A stretch of 64,000 nt of DNA from positions 1,041,781 to 1,105,780 of the forward strand of contig CAJNOP010000019.1 in the NCBI GenBank assembly GCA_905250075.1, in the 5' to 3' direction. The notes under the pieces are model-generated. The model ran no database searches and was not told the DNA's origin. It saw only the letters and a list, made by a program, of their open reading frames with translations. How positions within the stretch are numbered: the stretch's first letter is position 1; each line of letters begins with the position of its first letter. Positions 24,655-34,634 of the stretch are shown here, in pieces. The translations under genes were made by a program, and so were the position numbers. This DNA comes from Rotaria sp. Silwood1 (Eukaryota > Rotifera > Eurotatoria > Philodinida > Philodinidae).

Positions 24655-25596
24655 ATGACATCAAGTGCAGTTGTTGATACAGAATTAACTGTTGATCCAG
24701 TAGAGCAAGCTAAAGAACATCTTGAAACATCGATGTAAGTAAATAACCATTTTATTTGAATCAATTTTTCTTTTTAAATTAAAAATCGAACTCTCATAGT
24801 GTTAATGTCGATAATGAAAATGAAGAATTATTAGGAAGTGATGTAAGTTTCTAATTGTAGTTTTGCAAGATATTAATTAATTGTTTGTTTTTTGTTTCTA
24901 GCGATTTCAACAACGTCTTGAACGCTTTGGAACAATAGCACCTGAAGCAAAGAAAATTTCACGTGCATTACGTTTTGGTATACCACACGTAAATGATGAA
25001 TTTTATTGATAGATAAATAAAACAAAAGAACATTCGTCTTTGTTGTTTTTTTTCATAGGAAACCATTGATAATGAGACTAAGAAAAGACGTTTAGAAAGA
25101 TTTGGTACTTTGCCTGATTCAACTGTAAGTGACTATTTATTAAAATGAAATTTTCTAAAAAAAAAAATCTTACCTATTAAATCAAGGAAAATGAACAAGA
25201 AAAGAAACGTCAACGAGCTGAACGTTTTAATGTAAATAGTCCAACAGTCACTATCGATGAAGAAACCAAACAAAAACGTATCGATCGTTTTGGTGTTGTT
25301 ACACCATCGAGTGTAAGAAGAATTTGATATTCATTTTCAATTCATAAAATATTTTATTGAAGGCTGTGTCGACAAAAAATAAAATTGATAGGAAATCTTT
25401 ACCAACAACTGAAGTGGTATCAGATGCAATCAAAAAAAGAACTGAACGTTTCGGTGATGTATCAGATGTTGCTAAAGCAAATACATTAGATGTATGTGTA
25501 ATTTTCTTTCTTTTTGATTTTTAAAATTTTAATGTTACTTTTTAGGAACAAAAAGCTAAACGTGCAGAACGATTCAAGCCAATAACAAGTGTTTAA
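24655..25596 (+). CDS. SARNP: SARNP/Tho1-like mRNA-export protein lacking the SAP domain
   Basis: Seven exons: 24655-24734, 24800-24842, 24902-24988, 25059-25124, 25187-25312, 25363-25491 and 25546-25596, giving 193 residues (human 210). SARNP/CIP29 works with the TREX complex and the helicase UAP56 in mRNA export. The distinctive feature is a series of modules around K/R-R-x-x-R-F-G: RLERFGTIAPEAKK, RRLERFGTLPDS, KRQRAERFNVNSP, KRIDRFGVVTPSS, KRTERFGDVSD and KRAERFKP. Exons 3-7 all start and end in phase 0 and each carries one or two modules. The first 40 residues are acidic and too short for a SAP helix-loop-helix, so DNA binding through SAP is absent. An acceptor-like TTTCAG at 24608-24613 precedes the ATG. 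Confidence 0.85.
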
Positions 25597-26660
25597 TTCA
25601 TAAGATACATTTTGTTTTTCATGATTCTTGTTAACTTGAATTCTTTTTGGTCTCTTTTTATAATCATCTATTGTTTTTTGTTTCACAAAAACGAAATTAA
25701 AATCAGAATTCATGTGTAACAAAGAACAAATCGTTTTCTTATACATGTCTAACAATAAGACTCATTCTTGATCTTGTTTTTTTTTAAAGAATTTATTGTT
25801 CATTCACTCATTGATTCGTATTAGGAATAATATTATTGATATTTATAGATGATACACACTTTAAATATTAGTAAAGTTTTCGACTGAATAAAAACATATT
25901 ACAGCATGATCCAGCGTTACTGAGTTTAATTCTTTTCTCGAGAATCACAATTTTGATCAGACTGAAGATAAAAAAAGGCTAAAACAAGCAAATATATACT
26001 ACTGGCATCGAATTCTGTATCCATTAATGTAATTTCCCGTACAACCCAACAAAAAAAATTTTTTGATTCAAAAAAAATAAAAATTGAAGCTTTGATTAAC
26101 TGAATATTTAATTTTGTTCAGAGTTCGATGCTAATTTCGAATATGTGGATTTTTATGAATAAAAACAGAGCAAAACGCTTAATGATCTGAAAATATCACA
26201 AAATTCCGACACTAATGAAATTTTGTAACGTAGCATCTCTAAAAAACGTATGCGAATATTAAATCAAACATTCTATCTGGAAGCGTTGTTTTAGTTGCGA
26301 CAGTTTTCAAGTAATATAAACTATAAGAGTTTTTATTATGAAATGTCATCGAAAATATAGATTGTTTTCTAACGTATTGTTTTGGTTCTTAGAGATTTAA
26401 CATTTCTACAAAGGTCATATGTAGAAAAATAGCTTGTATTTGATTGATCCTTGTTTGAAAATGTATTCAATTACCATATTTTAGAGGAATTTTCAAGTTA
26501 TCCACTCTATTCTCTTTTGAATGGTAGACTCGATCTGCTTTACTTCAAATTTCGAACTCGCCACATATGGAAGTAATCAATGGCTGGCCACGCCTATTTA
26601 TGATTGTGAAAAATAATACATTTGAGTTGCATCTACACTTACAAGAGAGCATTTTCAAAT
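25597..26660. other. Intergenic region downstream of SARNP
   Basis: No gene recognised. A minus-strand open stretch at 25486-25755 overlaps the SARNP 3' end and is a shadow. Several AATAAA hexamers follow SARNP. Confidence 0.45.
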
Positions 26661-26664
26661 ATCA

Positions 26665-26925
26665 AATTGCTTTTGAGTCCAGTCTATGTGCTTTATGCAG
26701 ATCCTAATAAGCTGTGAATACTTTGAAAACAGTTCGGGTCATTAATTTATCATTGCTAAGGTGCTGAATTCTAACGGTCTTTTTTGAACAGTGTCGTAGC
26801 TCTCCCCTCAGGAATACTTGGAAAACTCAGTTTTGACTTGAAACTTTGCATAGAAGCAGGCTTTAATGGGAATAGTTTACCGTGAAAGTTTGAGATTTTT
26901 TCATGGCTTTTATTCTAAAAATCGA
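26665..26925 (+). repeat. Dispersed repeat copy B
   Basis: Best-preserved copy of the family. It reads AATTGCTTTTGAGTCCAG, then AGATCCTAATAAGCTGTGAA, then CAGTTTTGACTTGAAACTTT, and ends near CCGTGAAAGTTTGAGATTT. No coding capacity. Confidence 0.6.
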
Positions 26926-28581
26926 TACATACCAGTAGACAAAAAACTGAAGCTTTGAGAATAGTATTAAAGAACAAAAGTGAATATAGTTACAACAGTG
27001 GAACAATCAAAAGATTTGACTAAATTTTTGTAGAACAACCAATAAAATTACATATTTAAAATGAATTTTATTAATCAAGTGCAGCATATTCAAAATCACT
27101 TTTTCTTTATAAACAGAAAGAAAACAAATTTTATATAAGGAAAAAATTGGTATTGTAAAACAAATTGCTGTCATATGTCAAGTTATCACTTGTGTTCGCT
27201 AAGTACTAAATGCAAGTTTATATTCAGATGTGTCCATACAAAATACACAATCAAAACAATTAAAACGTGAATACAATAAGTGTATTTTGTCCAGTAGAAT
27301 CTTAGGGGTGCCTGTTGAACGAGCAAAATACATGCATCCATTTGGTCTTAAAAGATTGATCTTTAAAAAAAATATATTTATCTGAATAAAAAAATTACTT
27401 AAATCAACGCAATTCCAATATCGAATATTTTTAATGTTTTGTCCTAAACCGTTACTTCATTGTTCTATTTGCTCCTCAGTTGGCGTTGATTTTTGTTTAA
27501 ACAATGTATCTTTTTCTCATTTTTCAAAGCTTTTTCGTGTGACATTTACTTATGTGGCAGGTTTATTAGCATCAATCAAAACATGATCGTCTTTGTTAAC
27601 AACAATGCAATTTTTTCATTTGTATACAACTTGAATAGCGTCATCAGATGATAGATAACGATAATGATAGGTTCTTTGTTGATGGAACAATCACTGAATA
27701 ACATAGTACACCATAATAACACAATCTTGATCATAAAAATAATACAATTTAATCAATTTTTTTCGTTGTTTTGATACTTTGTTTTTTCTAAAATATATTT
27801 TGCATTCGAATATTTCTGAAACAATTGTTACATGAACCTGTATGTTGAATAGCATTTTTTTTAAATTGATTTTTTTAATCTTTACTTCTAAATTTAGGCA
27901 AATCATTTTCATTTATTTTATAAAAGTATACGAACATCTCAATACTAGAAATGGCGAAATACATCGGATATTTATATTGCGATTAGGGAACATACAGTGC
28001 GGAAAAAGTGTTAAGTTCGAATCAAGCCTTCAAAATGCTCCATTAATCCTGTAAAGTTTTTCCAATCTATTATTGAACATATAAATGTGTCGCATGTTTT
28101 CATATTTGTATTTTTAATAGATAGCAAGCCACATTATTTAAGGATAGTCACAAATTGTCAAGTGATAAAAAGCTTGACAGTTACTCATGCACAGCACGAA
28201 AAATATTTTTATTTAATCAGTTTGAAATAATTCTTATCAAAATTTCTGATGAATCATCGGAAAGTTTGTTATCTAGAGGAAAAACAGATTTTATAAAATG
28301 ACATTTTATTTTACGACTTATCAGTCTTCAGAAATGATAATTCGAATTTGAGATACAATGGAAAATTATTTTATTGTTAAAAAACAAGTTCTTTATACAC
28401 ATACGACATCCTTTTATTGACGAATAGCACTTGCATTTATGATTACTTGTCTTGATTTCTCGACATATAATCATGAAAATAGTACAACGTTTTAGTTTTC
28501 TATCAGTATAGGTTAGTGAAGCTTCGCAAGAGCAAATAATAAAAGTAAAAATTTATCTATTCAATTATTGATTGTCGATCG

Positions 28582-28647
28582 AGTCATAGATAATGTCTCT
28601 ATATATTACCGGCTATTGTTGTATTCAGTAAGACATTATCTGTGACT
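28582..28647. repeat. 66-bp palindrome with 17-bp arms
   Basis: AGTCATAGATAATGTCT at 28582-28598 is repeated in reverse complement at 28631-28647 with one mismatch. The 32-bp loop has no coding meaning. Possibly a MITE fragment or structured RNA. Confidence 0.65.
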
Positions 28648-28829
28648 TAAGAATGAAAATTCAGTCTACTTTTGGATGAAATGTATGTTAGATATACATT
28701 AGTTCGAGGAAAGCTTGTCATCTCGATCGTGAGTGAACTATAAAACCATGTATATCTACTTTGAATTTCTTTGCTATAAGACAAACAATTAATTGATAAA
28801 AATAAAATGAACTTTACTTAATAAAAAGG

Positions 28830-28900
28830 ATGTAAGTGTGTGGTGTTGTAGGTGGGTATGCGTGTCTGAACCTATCACACCCCATTCACATCCATACCCT
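28830..28900. repeat. Second G-rich/C-rich inverted telomere-like patch
   Basis: GTGTGTGGTG...GTAGGTGGG on one side is followed about 40 bp later by CACACCCC and CCATACCC in the other orientation. This is the same layout as 18203-18280 but more degenerate. Confidence 0.35.
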
Positions 28901-29864
28901 CAAGTTACGTATCGATTCAAAAAGCTAGCGTTCTCTACAAATTAAAAAACTTTCATTTCATTGTACAACTTTTTCTATTCGTCCTCTACAAACTGCAATC
29001 ACAAAGTTAATTTTACAAACTTTCATTTGACAATTGACATCAATTTTTCACTAAAATTTCAGAAAACAAATGTTTTTCATTTTAGCATTTACAAATCAAA
29101 AGTTTGAAATTAAAATATTTAAATCTTCGTTTCTCATAAAAAAAAATTATATTATTCTCAACATTACATCGAAGGAAAATTTGAAAAAATAATTTCAAAT
29201 TTAAGTTCTTTTTTATTCATATTCGCAAAAGAGAAGTAGCCAAATGAAAAATTCTTTATACACTTTCTATCGTAAATCATTCTACGATACGTTACAGCAG
29301 TTGTTTGTTATTTGTATGTGTTGAGCAACTCATTGAAATGATAATTTTTGTCGACAATCAATTAAACGAGATGCCATCCCGGTGAGGATCTTCTAACAGG
29401 TTTCAAGCGATGTGGTGGCAATTTATATAAGTTCTTTTATGGTTGTGGATATTGATTTAATATCCTCGTTTATTATCACACTTCTAAAGACATTATTGAT
29501 AATATCAATCCAAGTTCAAATTTATGCTCATTATATTCGACCATTAGATCGTCTTCTTGTTTGATGAATCTGGCTTTAAGTAAAATAAAATCACTTTGTC
29601 TTTAATCATTTGACTCCATATATTGTTTCTATGAAAGAATGATGGGCTTCACATGGACAATGTTGATGTACTTGTATTATTTGATAAGCATGACCGTCCA
29701 TTAAGATGATAACATAAGACTTGTTGCCTCTGTAAACATGCATCAATTATACTACTGATGAGTATTCAATTATTTGTTCCTCCATGAGACCGATTTGCAG
29801 TAGATATAAATAGTTGTATATTATCTGGTAAAAGATCAGAGCTACTTTTAAGTTTGATAATTAG

Positions 29865-31000
29865 TTCTTTTCAAAAATCGACAATGAGTGAATATGGAAA
29901 GGAAGCATATTCAAGAATACCATGACAAGCATAACATTTGATAAAACATTCCTTGTGTTCATCTTGATTTGTATTTTCTCCGCATCTAAGACAAATATCA
30001 AATATACTTTTACATTCTTTTTTTCTATGCTCAAATGTGTTAGATCTTCAGTAGATAAGTAATGGAGGCAGCGCAAGAAACTCGGATATGTCAAGTAGTT
30101 ATTCTTCAATAGCTAGCACTTCTTCATTTAGCAAACATATATATTCATCATGAGCGGTTGAACCACTGCATATCTGTTGGCTTTTTCTATCTATTATTCC
30201 GCACATTTCTTCCATGTGAAACAGTAATTGATATTTGGAACATATTTTATTTTTAATATCATCAACATTCATATCTTTTGACACATGTTTAAGAATGACC
30301 GAGTGTTGAGGAGGAATTGATTTTGGAGAATTTGCATTGATTATTATATTTAATAGCTTGTCAGAATAATTTTTGTGAACCACGTACAAATACGACCAGT
30401 TCAATTTCACATGTTTAACATTGTAAATTACCGTCGCAACCAATAAACAAATAACCAAAATCAAGTGCTTAAATAAATTTAGCGTTCAGTTTTCAAAAAC
30501 TTTTTTTCGACTATTGAGAATAATTCTTTTATAAACCTGGTAGTATGTTTCTGATCAGTCATTTTTGGTTCAAATTTTATATTGAAAGGTGGTAAATATT
30601 GCTCGATAGTGAATCAGTTATAACTTGTTCTGTTAATTTGCTTATCATGTTTTCCTTTTGGCTATTCTTGAGATCATTGTCATGTCTCCATTGCTACATG
30701 TGTATGAGATAGTTGTTATGCTTCTTTTCTGTATATAGTGCTGTTGTTGAAGATGATCTAAATCATCATTCTTGTACGTGACCTTATTCTGTTCTTCATA
30801 ATCATTGTCCTTATTTTCACGTTAAAAGTTTTTGGGGTGATGTGCGACTATCCGAAATCTATCTTCATCATCAGAGACAAAATAATTTGATAATCATCAA
30901 CAAATGTTCGTTATTCACCGGAATCTTGTCGAAGTTTTCTTTTTCACTATTGCATTTTAAAATTAGTTATTGTATATTTGCATCGTCAAACATTCAATCT
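29865..31000 (-). mobile_element. Decayed LINE-type ORF1 (gag-like) remnant
   Basis: Minus-strand pieces in two or three frames read NSPKSIPPQHSVILKHVS, DMNVDDIKNKICSKYQLLF, HMEEMCGI and then, after a frame change, a zinc-knuckle-like segment CLRCGENTNQDEHKECFIKC followed by YACHG. This order (alpha/beta domain, then a Cys/His knuckle) is typical of non-LTR retrotransposon ORF1 proteins. Stops and shifts break it and no reverse transcriptase was recognised nearby. The N-terminal extent toward 31000 is approximate. The first 121 codons (30464-30099) remain open. Confidence 0.5.
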
Positions 31001-31362
31001 TTCATCACTGACGACATTTTAGTATAGCCATTGTACAACATTTACATCAGCGGATTCTTAACTTGTTTAGCTGGTTGTTAATAAATCGATAATATATAAT
31101 GATAAAGTACTATGGATACACGTGGTGTATAAATGAAATTCACGTATACTCGTACGAAATGAGAGAAAAAAAGTTACACTTCGAACGAACATAAATAAAG
31201 CAAGCTATATTAGAAAATGGTGTGATAATATTAATCTATTCTTTTTCGAATGGATCAAGAAATATATCATCATTGTTTGACAGCTGGTTGCAGTCCCATT
31301 ATAGAAAATGTATCGTAGGCTTATAATGAATAAAGAAGTAAAGTAATGAATAGATGAAAACG

Positions 31363-32849
31363 ATGTGGCTAATATATTTTGCGATGTTAGTGATATTTGA
31401 GTAAGTGACAATCGTCAGAACTCTCCGTAGGATATAACTACCGTATTTGTTTTAGCCGCTCAGGTATGTATTTTATTTTTAGATTTTCCATCTATCCACT
31501 TGTTTTAACCTATGTAAGTGAATCAAATCGAAGCTGAGCCATGTCAAGGCACCATTCAATATGATCAATGTTCGTCCAATACCGCATGTGGTTGTCTGCC
31601 TTTGGCAGCCAATGGCAATAGTAGCATTTGTGGTTATCTTTATCTCGTCTGCTCCGAACTAACCTTATGTAACAGAGATAATTACATGTGTTATGAACCT
31701 GATCATGTGTGTGTCAAACATCCACAATGTCAACACTCTCCAATATGTTATCCAAATGATATGACCACCCAAGTGATGTGTCCATCAATGACAACAAGTA
31801 ATCAGTAAGAATGACAAGTCTATTATATTCATTTCTCTATCATCTAGCTTCTCCTGAACCTATCATGCCTGAAGATGGTATATGTGTGAGTGCAACATGG
31901 GACGAGCATGGTGTCACTGTGGCTGGAGGATTTGGACGTGGAACTGCATTGAATCAACTCAATAGTCCATGGGGATTGCATGTAGATGACGATGATACCA
32001 TCTATGTTGCGGATACGAGTAATCAACGAGTGGTCAAATGGGCATCAGGAGTCTCTAGTGGACAAGTAGTGGTTGGTGGAAATGGGTTAGGCAATCATAA
32101 TAAACAGCTATGGGGTGTGACAAATCTTGTTGTTGATAAGAATGGAACCATGTTTATGTGCGATCGTTTTAACAAGCGAGTACAGCGATGGTATAAGAAT
32201 GACAATGATGGTCAAACGATCATTGCAAATATTTCATGTTCAGGAGTGACAATGGATAATGAAGGAACGTTGTATGTCTCCGACTTTGAAGAGAATAGTG
32301 TAATGAAAATGCCTAGTGGTCAGGTGGTTGCTGGTGGAAATAGCAGAGGAGCGGCTCTCAATCAATTTTCGTATCCGATCAGTTTATTTGTCGATCGGGA
32401 GAAGTCAATTTTCGTGGCTGACTATTATAATAATCGCGTAATGAAATGGCCCATCGGCGCCCATGAAGGTATTGTTGTGGCTAGTGATAATAAACAAGCA
32501 AGTGATGAAAACCGGTTCAGTAGACCTGTTTCTGTAGCCTTTGATCAAGTTGGCACCATCTATGTTCTTGACTCATTCAATCATCGGGTGATGCGTTGGT
32601 TCAAAGAGGATGGCTCGGTCAGTGTCATTGTTGGAGGACGAGGATCCGGCAACGAGACAAATCAACTATCATATCCATATCATATAACATTTGATCGTCA
32701 CGGCAATTTATATGTAGCCGATACAGCAAATCATCGTGTTCAAATGTTTGCTATTGACAAAAGCTCTTGTGCTTCAGGTAGATTTGAAGCAATGTTATTG
32801 ATAAATTAATTGTTTTCATTTACTTGATTTAGTTCCAATCAAAAATTAA
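31363..32849 (+). CDS. Secreted NHL-repeat protein
   Basis: The core is certain: exon 31519-31797, then 31848 onward in frame (junction MTT/SPEP). I also propose a signal-peptide exon 31363-31400 (MWLIYFAMLVIF), an 8-nt micro-exon 31456-31463, and a terminal exon 32833-32849 after a 55-bp intron. Together they give 423 residues in one frame; without the last splice the frame stops at 32809. The first 110 residues are rich in cysteine (about 14), suggesting a disulfide-bonded extracellular module. The rest holds five to six NHL blades of the type SPWGLHVDDDDTIYVADTSN, with QRVVKW or HRVMRW after each. Such propellers bind proteins or ligands; the partner is unknown. Third positions are less AT-rich than in neighbours. 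Confidence 0.78.
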
Positions 32850-32973
32850 ACATTGTTTTGATAAATGAAATTGAATAGTCAAGCTGCTTTAGCATTCATT
32901 TAATAAATAAATCTTTTCCATCTAATAAATCTTATTGAACATGTTTCAATTCGTTGTAAAAAGCTATAATAAT

Positions 32974-33928
32974 TATAAAGGATGTTCCAGAAGTTCTGAA
33001 GTAATTTTGAAATGCATCGTTCTCGCATTTAACAAAAGCAAACTCTTTGAAACTTTGGCAAATTATTTCACATGCTTAATACTAAATAACTACAAAGTTT
33101 CAAGTCTATGACTTGTATTATGGATGAGAACCAATAACAACACTATCATGTACTATTTTTTTCAATTTTCCAGCAGCTAAAATTCGATATAAGAATGGCA
33201 AAAAAGTGTTATTTCGACCTCTCTAGTCAACATCTATTAGAACAGAAAAATGTTTCTTTACGAACGTATTTTCGTTTCTGCACATATCAATGACAAGAAT
33301 ATATAAAGGTCAATATTAGTCCATTGTGACTGAATCAACACTAAATGTCACATCAACTATCTGCTAATGATAAAAAAAGTTTCGTTCTTCCATTTTACAT
33401 TTAAATACATTACAACCATCATGAGAACGAAAAGAAATTACAAAACTCCTTGACGTTAAGCCTGTTAAAAACGTTTGGGATGCATTAAAAGAGAAACTAC
33501 AAGGACGGCAATACAATAATATTGAACAAATTAAAAAACGACATTAAAAAGGAATGTAACAAATTTAGTGTTTCATTATGTCAACAATTGATGGATAAAA
33601 TACCAGAATGATTGAAATTAGTAATTGATCAAGGTGGTAATCAATTAAGAGAACAATGATAACTATTATTGTGTGTGGTTTTTTTTATTTCCATTAGTTG
33701 CATTTTTTAATAATAACCAAGATGCTCAGGAAAATGAAAAAAAAAATAGTACAAGATAGTGTTGTTACTGGTTCTCATCCATAGTACAAACTATAGACTT
33801 GAAACTTTGTAGTTATTTAGTACTAAGCATGTGAAATAATCTGCCAAAGTTTCAAATAGTTTGCTTTTGTTAAATGTGAGAACGATACATTTTAAAATTA
33901 CTTCAGAATTTCTTAGACACCCTTTATA
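32974..33928. mobile_element. Internally deleted Tc1/mariner element
   Basis: About 195-bp terminal inverted repeats (32976-33171 and 33729-33926) are roughly 88-90% identical by eye, and the ends read TATAAAGG...CCTTTATA, consistent with TA target sites. The interior (33345-33662, + strand) keeps only the two ends of a transposase in broken frames: MSHQLSANDKKSFVL and KEITKLLDV (helix-turn-helix), joined to VWDALKEKLQGRQYNNIEQI and KIPE.LKLVIDQGGNQL (Tc1 C-terminus). The DDE catalytic core between them is gone. It is a non-autonomous derivative. Confidence 0.85.
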
Positions 33929-34634
33929 TTCACAAAATTTGATGAAACTAGCATAATACATATAACTCTCACTATATGATATAAGTCATATACATAAGAG
34001 ATATGTTCTGGAAGATTGATATTTACATTCAAAAAAATATGTTTGAAAAGATCAGTTTTGATAAAACGCTAATAGGGAAATTTTTTCCTTTCCTTTCTCC
34101 TACTCTGATAAACTTCTAGGGAAAGGTCTATCTCAACTAGAAATAATTATGTAAGCATCTATTAATTATCAAAACTATCAGATCACACCTAAAGTTCTGA
34201 TAGACACTATGGTTTTTGCAGTTCGATTTTGTAAAACAACAGTTTTAAATATTTATATTTCTTGATACAGAAAATACTGAAAATTGAAACTTTTATCTTG
34301 ATTAATATATTCGATATTGTTATTTTTTTTTTAAATTGTGATCATTTCAAATCGCTAGCTCTTTCTATTCTGGTATTATTACAAAAAAAAAGACGTTGTT
34401 GTTATATATTTAGATAGACGGTATCTATTCGTAATGTTTCAATACATTGGTATATCAAATTATGGAACAGAAATAGAATCTCACATTATTCTATACAAGA
34501 AAGAAAGAGTGCATAATGGGCATGATATCAGCATTGTTTATACTATCTATATTAACGGCTGTTGTCTATCTGATTGACAGGAGAAAATAAGTATGGTACC
34601 ATTCACAAACATTCATAAGATAATTCAATAGCAT
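33929..34634. other. Region upstream of Reelin
   Basis: No coding exon recognised between the transposon and the Reelin ATG; presumably holds its promoter. A short ATG-led hydrophobic stretch near 34516-34560 is too short to call. Confidence 0.4.

Larger units (their letters stand above)
26926..29860. other. Repeat-bearing intergenic region
   Basis: No intact gene. Minus-strand 27150-27920 gives short protein-like pieces in broken frames (for example SSDDAIQVVYK and NKDDHVLIDANKPAT) that I cannot assign. A 17-bp-arm palindrome (28582-28647) and a telomere-like patch (28830-28900) are listed separately. Confidence 0.45.
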
